Part shown: piece after piece, positions 1 to 6,988 of the stretch | How the letters are laid out: each line of letters opens with the position of its first letter | Numbering within the stretch: position 1 is the first letter of the stretch | Origin: JBIOYL01 sp044870185 | GTDB taxonomy: Bacteria > Actinomycetota > CALGFH01 | Direction of reading: 5' to 3' | DNA length: 22,057 bases | Assembly: GCA_044870185.1 (NCBI GenBank) | Contig: JBIOYL010000073.1 | Span: 1-22,057 of the forward strand | Translations under genes and position numbers: made by a program | The notes under the pieces: generated by a model | Told to the model about the DNA's origin: nothing | The model's database searches: none | The model's input: only the letters and a program-made list of their open reading frames with translations

Positions 1-51
1 GCTGACCAGGCCCTTGCCCTTGACGTTGACCTGAGCATCCGCGGTCAGACA
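1..51 (-). mobile_element. Start of an intein in SufB (N-terminal splicing block, truncated by window edge)
   Basis: After the SufB extein sequence ending WSGG, the frame continues as Cys201 followed by LTADAQVNVKGKGLVS. A nucleophilic Cys, then Leu, a two-residue gap, Asp and a hydrophobic strand (C-L-x-x-D-x-x-V) is the classical intein block A. In ordinary SufB the next residues are Ser-Phe-Ile-Tyr-Val-Pro, so the insertion point would lie just before that Ser. SufB inteins are known from mycobacteria. Only 17 intein residues are visible, so blocks B, F and G and any homing endonuclease cannot be assessed. An alternative is a diverged SufB insertion, but the Cys at an exact extein boundary makes an intein much more likely. 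Confidence 0.8.
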
Positions 52-651
52 GCCGCCCGACCACACGGCCGAGTTCAGCGAGGCGAACTTGTTGTCGCCC
101 GGCGGGATGACCGTCGCCCAGTGCTCGCGGAACAGGTCCTCGTGCTCGCGCAGGGCGGTGTCGGTGTCGGCGAAGATGACGCCCTGGGCCTCTAGGTCTT
201 CTCGTACCTTATGGTACACTACTTCCGATTCGTACTGGGCCGCCACGCCTGCAATGAGCCGCTGCTTCTCGGCCTCGGGGATGCCGAGCCGGTCGTAGGT
301 GTTGCGGATGTCGGCGGGCAGGTCCTCCCAGGACTCGGCCTGCTTCTCGGTGGCCCGCAGGAAGTAGTAGATGTTGTCGAAGTCGATGCCGGACAGGTCA
401 CCGCCCCAGGCCGGCAGGGGCTTGCGGTAGAAGTAGTCGAGCGCCTTGTGGCGGAACTTCCGCATCCACTCGGGCTCGCCTTTCATCTGCGAGATCTCCT
501 CGACGACCTCGTGGGACAGGCCCTTGCGGGGGGTGAAGACCGAGTGGACCGGGTCGTGCCACCCGAACTTGTACGCGCCCAGATCGACGTTCTCTGGCGC
601 GGGATTGATCCGCTCCGGCACCGCGGTCAGGTCTCGGGCTTCGGTCGCCAT
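1..651 (-). CDS. sufB: SufB, Fe-S cluster assembly scaffold (N-terminal part, intein-interrupted, runs off window)
   Basis: SufB is the scaffold subunit of the cytosolic SufBC2D complex that builds Fe-S clusters. Translation from the ATG at 651 gives 217 codons to the window edge; SufB proteins are usually about 470-480 residues. Seen directly are the family's N-terminal signatures: YKFGWHDPVHSVFTPRKGLS near residue 27, EPEWMRKFRHKALDYFYRKP near 60, WGGDLSGIDFDNIYYFLRAT near 85, and FASLNSAVWSGG ending at residue 200. Instead of the expected SFIYVP continuation the frame reads CLTADAQV, an intein start. The ATG overlaps the sufR stop by one base (TGATG), so the two genes are probably translationally coupled and under SufR control. 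Codons 140-154 are unusually AT-rich for this genome. Confidence 0.93.
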   Translation of the reverse strand, partial: MATEARDLTAVPERINPAPENVDLGAYKFGWHDPVHSVFTPRKGLSHEVVEEISQMKGEPEWMRKFRHKALDYFYRKPLPAWGGDLSGIDFDNIYYFLRATEKQAESWEDLPADIRNTYDRLGIPEAEKQRLIAGVAAQYESEVVYHKVREDLEAQGVIFADTDTALREHEDLFREHWATVIPPGDNKFASLNSAVWSGGCLTADAQVNVKGKGLVS

Positions 652-1388
652 CAGGCTTCGCTCCTTGATGCCATCGGGGTGGCGGTCGGGGTGGTGGTCG
701 GGGTGGTGGTCGGCTCGCCGGCCGGTGTGCGCGTGCCGGGGTCCGGGGCGCCGACGTGGGTGACGCAGCGCACCGCGCCGCCCACGATGGTCGACTCGCG
801 CCGGACGGGCGTGCCGAGCAGCCGGGCGAACAGCTCGGCCTCGGAAGTGCACAGGTCGGGGAGCTCGGAGGCCAGGTGCTCGACCGTGCAGTTGTGCTGG
901 CACAGCCGGATCCCGCCGCGGCTCTGCTCGACCTCGGCCATGAACCCCTGCTCGGTGAGGACCGCGGCCAGCGCCTGGGTCCGTTCGGCCAGCGTGGCCC
1001 CGTCGACACGGTCGGCGTAGCTGGCCGCCAGCCGCTCGTTGCGCCAGGCCAGGAACTGGTGAAGCGTCGCCGCGTCCTGGTCCTTCAGGAAGGTGAGCGC
1101 CTCCCTGGCCACCTCGTCGTAGTGGCGGGGGAAGGTCTGGCGGCCGGCGTCGGTGAGCCGGTAGAAGGCGGTCGGGCGGCCGCGGGGCGGCCTGGTGATG
1201 GAGTCGGTCACGAGCCCGTCGCGCTCGAGCAGGGCGAGGTGCCGGCGCACCCCGACCGCGGTAAGCTGGAGCATCCCGGCGAGCTGCGGCGCGGACAGGC
1301 GGCCGTGGCGACGCAGGAGCACGAGGATGCGCTCCCGGGTGCCACTCCGGCCAGTGCCCGCGGCGACCGCGTGCTCGGCCATCGACAT
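651..1388 (-). CDS. sufR: SufR, Fe-S-sensing transcriptional repressor of the suf operon
   Basis: SufR is a DNA-binding regulator that senses Fe-S status with its own cluster and represses suf genes. The protein has an N-terminal winged helix (RERILVLLRRHGRLSAPQLA, then GVRRHLALLERDGLV) and the RGRPTAFYRLTDAGR wing typical of the DeoR/ArsR-like SufR family. C-terminal cysteines sit in RLCQHNC, DLCTSEAELFARLLG and AVRCVTH, matching the family's cluster-binding cysteine set. The start at 1388 is preferred because AGGAGGG lies about nine bases upstream; an ATG at 1382 is also possible, and the frame continues open to 1472. The C-terminus ends in a Thr/Pro repeat tail (TTTP-type, 12-bp DNA repeats near 672-710), which is unusual. 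It is first in an operon with sufB. Confidence 0.9.
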   Translation of the reverse strand: MSMAEHAVAAGTGRSGTRERILVLLRRHGRLSAPQLAGMLQLTAVGVRRHLALLERDGLVTDSITRPPRGRPTAFYRLTDAGRQTFPRHYDEVAREALTFLKDQDAATLHQFLAWRNERLAASYADRVDGATLAERTQALAAVLTEQGFMAEVEQSRGGIRLCQHNCTVEHLASELPDLCTSEAELFARLLGTPVRRESTIVGGAVRCVTHVGAPDPGTRTPAGEPTTTPTTTPTATPMASRSEA

Positions 1389-1410
1389 GCGCGGCTCCCT
1401 CCTGGCAAGA

Positions 1411-1442
1411 CAACGTGGGAAATATTGATGTTTCCCACGTTG
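1411..1442. promoter_or_regulatory. Probable SufR operator, perfect 12-bp inverted repeat
   Basis: CAACGTGGGAAA (1411-1422) and TTTCCCACGTTG (1431-1442) form a perfect 12-bp inverted repeat with an 8-bp spacer. It lies between the -10 element and the sufR ribosome-binding site. The outer CAAC/GTTG halves recall the CAAC...GTTG core described for cyanobacterial SufR sites. Position and symmetry argue for autoregulation by SufR. It could also form a hairpin in the leader RNA. Confidence 0.7.
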
Positions 1443-1443
1443 T

Positions 1444-1472
1444 AGTTTACGCAGGTTGGCGGGCCAGGACAA
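1444..1472 (-). promoter_or_regulatory. Promoter of sufR-sufB
   Basis: On the minus strand TTGTCC (1472-1467) and TAAACT (1449-1444) are separated by exactly 17 bp, a good housekeeping-type -35/-10 pair. The predicted transcription start falls inside the left arm of the palindrome at 1411-1442, so a repressor bound there would block initiation. This is inferred from sequence only. Confidence 0.65.
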
Positions 1473-1609
1473 ATCCGGTGTGCGTCGGCGGGTCAGCGAC
1501 GGGCCGGCCGGTCAGGTCGGGAGACGGCACGAGGCGGAAACGTCATGTGCTGGCCACGGGCTGGTGGGCTTGGAGGCGCTGGTCGGGCGGGCGGCACGGC
1601 GCGTCCACC

Positions 1610-1643
1610 CTGGCGCGTCGCCGTCACTGGCGCGTCGCCGTCA
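1610..1643. repeat. 17-bp perfect tandem duplication spanning the acyltransferase stop codon
   Basis: CTGGCGCGTCGCCGTCA occurs twice back to back (1610-1626 and 1627-1643). The second copy contains the TCA that is the complement of the acyltransferase stop codon. Together with the stretch back to sufR it forms the 250-bp non-coding gap, which otherwise holds only the sufR promoter and operator. Confidence 0.85.
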
Positions 1644-2861
1644 GTGGTACTTGACGCCGAACAGGGTCGAGACGTACGGGAGCCTGCTCAGTCCGACCGC
1701 CAGCGCCGCCGCGACCAGGAACGAGCTCGCCAGCACGGCGGGTAGCTTGACCGCGATGCCGGCATCCCACTGCACCACGAAGAACGCGACCGCCAGGATC
1801 ACGGGCTGGTGGACCAGGAAGAACGGCATCGCGGCGTCGCCCACCGCGCGGGGCAGCGGCCGTTGGAACCCGGCCACGCGCATGCCCAGGCCGAGCGCGA
1901 CCAGCACCCAGGCCCACGCCCACACGGTCGCGCCGAAGTGGGCACCTGCAGCGGCCCACGAGTACGAAGGATCGCCGAACCACCGGTCGAACACGCCCGT
2001 CACGGTGACCGCGAGCAGCAGGACGGTCGCGGCGAGCGCCAGCCAGAGGGTGGGCATCAGGTCGCGGCGGACCGCGCCGACCAGCCGCTGGTCTGCCAGG
2101 ATCAGCGCGCCGGCGAGGAAGAAGTCGAAGAAGAACAGCAACTCGCCCCAGCCGTGCTCGATCGGCCCGGGTGCCCGGAGGGCGCCGTGCACCAGCCCCA
2201 GGGGAATCGCCCACAGCAGCACGGCGCCTCGCCGGTGGCTGTGCTGGCCGAGCCAGTCGACCAGGCGGCGCCCCCCGGGCCGGCGCAGCAGCACCAACAG
2301 GGGCAGCCCCAGCAGCGCAAACCACAACAGGAAGATCAAGAACCACAGGTGGTAGGGCCGCTGGCCGATCAGCGGGAGGTCGGGGCCCTCCCGCAGGCCG
2401 GCCCACTCCGCCTGGCAGAACAACGGAATGCCGGCAAGCAGCGAGCCGTGGTAGCGCCCGAAGTGGGTCTCCTCGATGAACGCCTGCACCGGCGACAACA
2501 GCAGGTAGGCGGTGACCAGCGGCACCGCCAGCCGCAGCAGCCGCTCACCGGCGTATTGCGTGGCGCTGCGCCAGCGCAGGGCCAGGGCGCTGCCGGCGCC
2601 CGCGAGCAGGAAGAACAACGCCAGCCCCCACGAGAGGGACACCAGCAGGATCGTCACCGCGTCGCTCTGCTCGGCGTTCTTGACGTGCCAGTCCATCGTG
2701 TCGAACGGGCGCATGGTGTGGTAGACGAACACACCCAGCAGGGCAAGCACCCGCAGCCAGTCCAGAGAGTGCACGCGCTGCTTCGCGGCATGCGGCGGGG
2801 CGGCCGTGGACGGGGCCGCCCCGCCGCATGCCGGAGCGGTGGTGGATGGCTGGGTGGGCAT
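1641..2861 (-). CDS. Acyltransferase 3 family integral membrane protein
   Basis: This 406-residue polytopic membrane protein has the acyltransferase 3 signature near the N-terminus: HSLDWLRVLALLGVFVYH contains the conserved Arg and His of the first membrane segment. About ten hydrophobic segments follow, and a late VHQPVILAVAFFVVQW helix is typical of the family. Family members acylate sugars or cell-envelope glycans in the membrane; the substrate here cannot be told. I chose the ATG at 2861 because AAGGAG lies about 12 bases upstream and the longer frame upstream (to 3143) has no membrane or family features. The first 29 residues are Pro/Ala/Thr-rich, and their DNA is a perfect 17-bp inverted repeat. 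The gene stands alone, divergent from the small gene at 3142. Confidence 0.82.
   Translation of the reverse strand: MPTQPSTTAPACGGAAPSTAAPPHAAKQRVHSLDWLRVLALLGVFVYHTMRPFDTMDWHVKNAEQSDAVTILLVSLSWGLALFFLLAGAGSALALRWRSATQYAGERLLRLAVPLVTAYLLLSPVQAFIEETHFGRYHGSLLAGIPLFCQAEWAGLREGPDLPLIGQRPYHLWFLIFLLWFALLGLPLLVLLRRPGGRRLVDWLGQHSHRRGAVLLWAIPLGLVHGALRAPGPIEHGWGELLFFFDFFLAGALILADQRLVGAVRRDLMPTLWLALAATVLLLAVTVTGVFDRWFGDPSYSWAAAGAHFGATVWAWAWVLVALGLGMRVAGFQRPLPRAVGDAAMPFFLVHQPVILAVAFFVVQWDAGIAVKLPAVLASSFLVAAALAVGLSRLPYVSTLFGVKYH
2789..2830. repeat. Perfect 17-bp inverted repeat within the 5' coding end of the acyltransferase
   Basis: The arms are CATGCGGCGGGGCGGCC (2789-2805) and its exact reverse complement (2814-2830), with an 8-base loop. 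In the mRNA this nearly all-GC hairpin begins about 31 bases after the start codon. It encodes part of the disordered N-terminal tail, so selection on protein sequence does not explain the symmetry. Confidence 0.9.
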
Positions 2862-3080
2862 GTGGCATGCCAGCTCCTTGGGCCCGGCATCCCGCGCAGC
2901 ACCGCGGTCCGGTAGGGGCAGGCGGCCCGGGCCGGCAGGGCCGCCCGGCGTCGACACCGATGACGGGCTTGGCGCTGTCGCCGTCGGCCCCCAGGCCGCA
3001 AGACTCGGCCCCCCGACCGCGGGACGATGGACCCTGGTGCCCTGCGCACCGGGGAGGATCGTTGAGCTGAAGGCCGCGAG

Positions 3081-3119
3081 CGTTCGGCCGCGGCGTCCGG
3101 CCGCGACGTCCGGCCGCGG
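3081..3119. repeat. 13-bp tandem repeat, three copies, in the divergent intergenic region
   Basis: Three near-identical 13-bp units, CGTTCGGCCGCGG / CGTCCGGCCGCGA / CGTCCGGCCGCGG, lie about 20 bp upstream of the small plus-strand gene at 3142. The 280-bp gap between the divergent starts (2862-3141) holds no other clear element; I see no convincing -35/-10 pair. Confidence 0.75.
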
Positions 3120-3141
3120 GCATTCGGGAGGTGACGGCCTC

Positions 3142-3432
3142 ATGGGCAGCAGACAGCATGCCAGGAACGTCGCCGACGACCACAGCCATGCTCAGCCGGG
3201 GACTGCGGCACCCAGCCAGCCAATCGAGCTGCAGACGGCGCTGCGACTGTGTCGGCAGGTCCAGGACGAGGCACGCGGGAAGTGGTGGCGTGGCGCCTGG
3301 TGGCAGTGCGCGGGCTGCCGCCGGTTCAGTGGCGGCGATCCGGCCAAGATGTGCATCGCTGCCGCACCCGGCTATCGCGGTTGCGCGCTGGTCAATCGCC
3401 GACTCGAGGCGGGTTCGCCACCCGCCGCATAG
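3142..3432 (+). CDS. Small cysteine-rich hypothetical protein
   Basis: I do not recognise this 96-residue protein by name. It starts at an ATG preceded by GGGAGG about ten bases upstream. The first 28 residues are low-complexity; the rest has a Trp-rich patch (KWWRGAWWQC) and four cysteines spaced C56-x2-C59-x11-C71-x9-C81, followed by PGYRGCALVNRRLE. The spacing would suit a single zinc site, but this is inference. It has no signal peptide or membrane segment. It stands between a divergent acyltransferase and the convergent end of adnB. The coding call rests on the ribosome-binding site, the structured Cys/Trp core and the absence of a better frame. Confidence 0.55.
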   Translation: MGSRQHARNVADDHSHAQPGTAAPSQPIELQTALRLCRQVQDEARGKWWRGAWWQCAGCRRFSGGDPAKMCIAAAPGYRGCALVNRRLEAGSPPAA

Positions 3433-3509
3433 GGCGCGCAGGTGGTGGAGGGCGCGGAGGTCGCCGGGTCGCACCGCCGCGGTACCCCGAACCTGCCCTG
3501 GCGCAATCT

Positions 3510-6500
3510 TCACATCCGGCTGCCGCACACCGGGCAGTCGGGCTGGCCGCAGCGGCGCTGGTAGTCGCCACGGCCGATGCGCTCCAGCACCCGGTCGAGG
3601 AGGGCGCGCTGCCGGTCGAGGTCGGCCGCGGTCAGGCGGCGGGTGTCGACGACCGGCTCGTCGCCGCCCAGGTAGCAGTAGGAGGCCAGGCAGCCGCCGT
3701 CGGGAAGCCGGCCCAGCTCCCGCAGCGCCAGCGCGTACAGCCCAAGCTGGTCCAGCCCGGCGAGCACCCCGGCCGGCGGTACCCCGGCCGGCGCTGGCCC
3801 GGCGGGTGGCATCGGCGGGGCGGGCGGCGAGCCGGCGGGTGGCATCGGCTGGGCGGGCGGCGAGCCGGCTGGCGGCTCGGCCGGCCGGCCGGTCTTGTAG
3901 TCGACCACCTCGATGCCGTCGGGGGTGGTGAAGATGGCGTCGATGCGGCCGCGCACGACCCAGGGACCCGAGCGCAGCACCACGCCGACCTCGGCTTCGG
4001 GGTTCGGTAGGCGGGCGAAACGGGTGGCCGAGAAGTTCCGGGTCGCCCGCTCGACCAGGCCGGGCTGGGCGGTGGGCGCAGGCGCGTCGGCGCCGAGGTC
4101 GCCGATGTCGACCAGGTCGGGTAGGGTCCGGGTGCGGCGTTCCAGCAGCCGATGGACGACCGTGCCGATGCGGGCGGCCGGCCGGGGCGGGGCGGGCAGG
4201 GGCCGGACGACCGTCCAGTAGAAGGCGCGCGGGCAGCGGGCGTAGAGCAGGAGCTGGGTGACCGACAGGATGCGCGGCGGCTGCGGCGTCCGCACCGGCG
4301 GCGGCACCAGGGTCACCTCGACCAGGTGCCGCTGGGCGGCCAGCGCGGCGGTGAACGCGTCGGCCTCGGTCGAGGGCACGCGGGCCGCCAGCGCGGCCGG
4401 GTCGGCCCGGGCCAGCTCGACCGCGGCGGCGTAGCCCTCCGAAAAGAGCGGATCGGCGAGCTCGTCGCCTCGCCTGGCCGGTGGCGGCCAGCGCACCCGG
4501 GCCCGCAGCCGCTCGGTCAGGGGGCTCGCCGGCGGCTGCTCGGCCTCGACCAGGACGGCCACCAGCGGGTGCGCGGCCGCCTCCCGCCAGAACGGCCCCG
4601 GGCCCTTTGGGGTCTTGTCCGACCCCTGGTACCACCAGGCGGCGGTGAGCACGAGAAGCTGTCGTGCGCGGGTGATGGCGACGTAGAACAGCCGCCGCTC
4701 GTCCTCGAGCGCCCGCTCCTGCAGGGCGGCCTGGAAGGCGCGGGCGTCGCCGTCGAAGCGGGGCAGGTGGACGGCGTCCTCGCGCAGCTCGTAGGGGAAT
4801 CCTTGGGCGCGGCGCGGGTCGGCCACCCGCACGTCGGGGAAGATGCCGCCGCGCGCCGCGCCGTTCTTGCCGGTCCCGGCCGACAGGCCGGCCACGACCA
4901 CCATCGGGAACTCCAGGCCCTTGGCCATGTGGACGGTCATGAGCTTGACCGAGTCGGCCGGCGCCGGCTGCACCGCCTCGACCGGCTCGGCGGCGTCCTC
5001 GACCGCGTCCAGGTAGGCGAGGAAGGCGGCCAGGGACGGGTTGCCGTCGACCGGGGCGAAGGCGGCCACGCGGTCCAGGAACGTGGCCAGGTTCTGGCGG
5101 GCGGAGACGGCCCGGCGGTCGTCGGTCGCCTCGAGCTCGGCCCACACCCCGGTGCGCTCGAGCACGGTCTGGACGAGGTCGAGCAGCGAGGCGTCGGCGG
5201 CGGCGCGCAGCTCACGCAGCTCGGCCCGGAACGCTACCAGCCGCCGGCGTGCGTCGTCGTCGAGTCCCTCGACCTCCTCGAGGTGGTCGAGCGCCTCGGC
5301 GAGCGCGAAGGCCACGTCGCCGGGGTCGGGGTCCTCGCCGCGCAGGCCCTCCTTGAGGCCCCAGTTGTGCCGGCTCGCCCAGCGGGCCAGGCGGACGAGG
5401 TGGCGGTGGCCGATGCGCCAGCGGGGCCCGGCCAGAAGGCGTGCCAGGGCGACGTTGGCGGCCGGGTCCTCGATGACCCGGAGCATGGCGACGAGATCGA
5501 CGATCTCCGGGGTCTCCAGCAGGCCCGACAGGCCGACCACCTCGACCGGGACGCCGCGCTGCTCCAGCGCCTCGCGCAGCGGGCCGAGTAGCTTCTTGGA
5601 CCGGACGAGCACCGCGATGTCGCGCCAGTCCGGCCAGGTGCCGCCGGGCAGCCCCTCCTCGTGGGCGCAGGCGACCTGGTCGGCGACGAAGGCCGCCTCG
5701 GCGAACTGGTCGGCGAGCAGGGCCGCGCGCACCTCGCCGTCGCCGTTGGCGGGCAGCGGGACGAGCGGCCGGCCGCCGCGCCGCTCGGACGGGATGGCCT
5801 CGATCACGGCATTGGCCAGCGCCAGGATGCGGCGCCCGGAGCGGAAGTTGGTCGACAGCGACAGCGACAGCGGCTCGGGCCGGGCCGGGCCGGGCCGGGC
5901 CGGGCCGGGCGGCGCCGGCGCCTGGACAGGCTCCGCAGCCTGGGCGGACGGGGGGAAGTGCTCGGCGAACGACAGCAGGTTGTACATGGTCGCGCCGCGG
6001 AAGCCGTAGATCGCCTGGCGGGCGTCGCCGACCGCCATGATCGACGCGCCCGGCGGGCAGAGCTGCTGGATGAGGCGGCGCTGGGCGACGTTGGTGTCCT
6101 GGTACTCGTCCAGCAGCACGTGCGGGTAGCGGGCGCGCAGGTCGGCGACCAGCCCAGGGTGGCGTTCGACGAGCTCGACCGCCTTGGCGACCTGGTCGCC
6201 GAAGTCGACGCGCCCGCGCAGGCGCTTCTCGGCCGCGTAGCGCTCCACCAGGCGGGCCAACTCGATGCGCTCCCGGGCCGCGTCGGCGACCCAGCCGGGG
6301 ATGCGCTTGCCGTTGTCGGCCTGGGCGAGCAGCCGCTCCGAGGCGGCCGCCACCGCCGCCGGGGCGACCAGGTGGTCGGCGCAGGCGCTGGCCAGCTCGA
6401 GCGTCTTGCGGATGGTGGCGCCGGCCGTGCGCACGATGAGATGGCGGAACCGCTCGGCGTCCAGGATCGACAGCAGGAGCTGGTACTGCTGCGCCTCGGT

Positions 6501-6890
6501 GAGCAGGTCGGCGCCCGGCTCGACGCCGACCCGGACGCCGCCCTCCTCGACCAGGCCGGCGGCGAACGCATGGTAGGTGTCGATGGTGACCTGGCCGGCG
6601 TGGCCGGTCCAGTGGCGGGCGAGCGCCTGGCGCACGCGCTCCTGCAGCTCGGCGGCCGCCCGGTTGGTGAAGGTGAGCCCGAGGATGCCGCCGGGGGCGA
6701 CGCCGAGCCGCTCGACGAGGTAGACGATGCGGGCGGCCATCACGGCGGTCTTGCCCGAGCCGGCGCCGGCCACGACGTGCACCGGGCCGAGCGGCGCGGT
6801 GATGGCGGCCCACTGCTCGGGGGTCGGGTCGGCGTCGCGCAGGGCGGCGCGGATGCCCGGCGTGACCGGCCCGGCTGCGGGCGCCGTCAT
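3510..6890 (-). CDS. adnB: AdnB-like UvrD-family helicase/RecB-type nuclease
   Basis: AdnB partners AdnA in the actinobacterial heterodimeric motor-nuclease that resects double-strand breaks. This 1126-residue protein has Walker A AGAGSGKT (41-48), motif II LLDEYQDT, motif III GDARQAIYGFRGA, motif IV TNFRSGRR and motif VI ERRLFYVAITRARQLL. The C-terminal RecB-like nuclease carries RIDAIF...VVDYKTG and the Q-x-x-x-Y element QLGLY. Four cysteines (YARCPRAFY and the terminal RCGQPDCPVCG) could hold an Fe-S cluster. Length matches mycobacterial AdnB (about 1,100). Oddities are a Pro-rich linker encoded by (CGGGC)7 between motifs III and IV, and an 11-residue duplicated Pro-rich insert between the nuclease DYKTG and QLGLY motifs. 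Its ATG is the last in a chain of ATGA overlaps following adnA. Confidence 0.9.
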   Translation of the reverse strand: MTAPAAGPVTPGIRAALRDADPTPEQWAAITAPLGPVHVVAGAGSGKTAVMAARIVYLVERLGVAPGGILGLTFTNRAAAELQERVRQALARHWTGHAGQVTIDTYHAFAAGLVEEGGVRVGVEPGADLLTEAQQYQLLLSILDAERFRHLIVRTAGATIRKTLELASACADHLVAPAAVAAASERLLAQADNGKRIPGWVADAARERIELARLVERYAAEKRLRGRVDFGDQVAKAVELVERHPGLVADLRARYPHVLLDEYQDTNVAQRRLIQQLCPPGASIMAVGDARQAIYGFRGATMYNLLSFAEHFPPSAQAAEPVQAPAPPGPARPGPARPEPLSLSLSTNFRSGRRILALANAVIEAIPSERRGGRPLVPLPANGDGEVRAALLADQFAEAAFVADQVACAHEEGLPGGTWPDWRDIAVLVRSKKLLGPLREALEQRGVPVEVVGLSGLLETPEIVDLVAMLRVIEDPAANVALARLLAGPRWRIGHRHLVRLARWASRHNWGLKEGLRGEDPDPGDVAFALAEALDHLEEVEGLDDDARRRLVAFRAELRELRAAADASLLDLVQTVLERTGVWAELEATDDRRAVSARQNLATFLDRVAAFAPVDGNPSLAAFLAYLDAVEDAAEPVEAVQPAPADSVKLMTVHMAKGLEFPMVVVAGLSAGTGKNGAARGGIFPDVRVADPRRAQGFPYELREDAVHLPRFDGDARAFQAALQERALEDERRLFYVAITRARQLLVLTAAWWYQGSDKTPKGPGPFWREAAAHPLVAVLVEAEQPPASPLTERLRARVRWPPPARRGDELADPLFSEGYAAAVELARADPAALAARVPSTEADAFTAALAAQRHLVEVTLVPPPVRTPQPPRILSVTQLLLYARCPRAFYWTVVRPLPAPPRPAARIGTVVHRLLERRTRTLPDLVDIGDLGADAPAPTAQPGLVERATRNFSATRFARLPNPEAEVGVVLRSGPWVVRGRIDAIFTTPDGIEVVDYKTGRPAEPPAGSPPAQPMPPAGSPPAPPMPPAGPAPAGVPPAGVLAGLDQLGLYALALRELGRLPDGGCLASYCYLGGDEPVVDTRRLTAADLDRQRALLDRVLERIGRGDYQRRCGQPDCPVCGSRM
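3801..3866. repeat. 33-bp in-frame tandem repeat inside adnB
   Basis: Two 33-bp units (3801-3833, 3834-3866) differ at one base and encode GSPPAQPMPPA and GSPPAPPMPPA. They lie in the nuclease domain between two catalytic motifs, probably as a surface loop. Confidence 0.9.
5876..5910. repeat. Pentanucleotide microsatellite (CGGGC)7 inside adnB
   Basis: Seven perfect copies of CGGGC occupy 5876-5910 and encode the GPARPGPARP linker around residues 327-338. Gain or loss of one unit would shift the frame; three units equal one 5-residue step. Confidence 0.9.
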
Positions 6891-6988
6891 CGCACGGCCC
6901 CGTCGGTCATCGCACGGCCCCGACGGTCATCGCATCGCTCCATCGGGCATCGACGGCCGGTGGGTCATCGCACGGCTCCGTCGGCGTC
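6887..6988 (-). repeat. Tandem ATGA stop/start array between adnA and adnB
   Basis: Read on the minus strand, four copies of a roughly 20-bp unit, of the type GACGGGGCCGTGCGATGACC, carry ATGs at 6968, 6930, 6910 and 6890. Units 2-4 are contiguous; unit 2 is diverged. Each unit contains ATGA, so each stop overlaps the next start: the adnA stop, then mini-ORFs of 13, 7 and 7 residues (MTHRPSMPDGAMR, MTVGAVR, MTDGAVR), then the adnB start. The array looks like a duplicated copy of an original direct adnA/adnB overlap. Confidence 0.85.

Noticed and set aside
2545..5145. Very long minus-strand open frame of 866 codons
   Set aside because: It is Arg/Pro/Gly-rich with no motifs and lies out of frame across adnB and the acyltransferase; high GC content leaves such shadow frames open.
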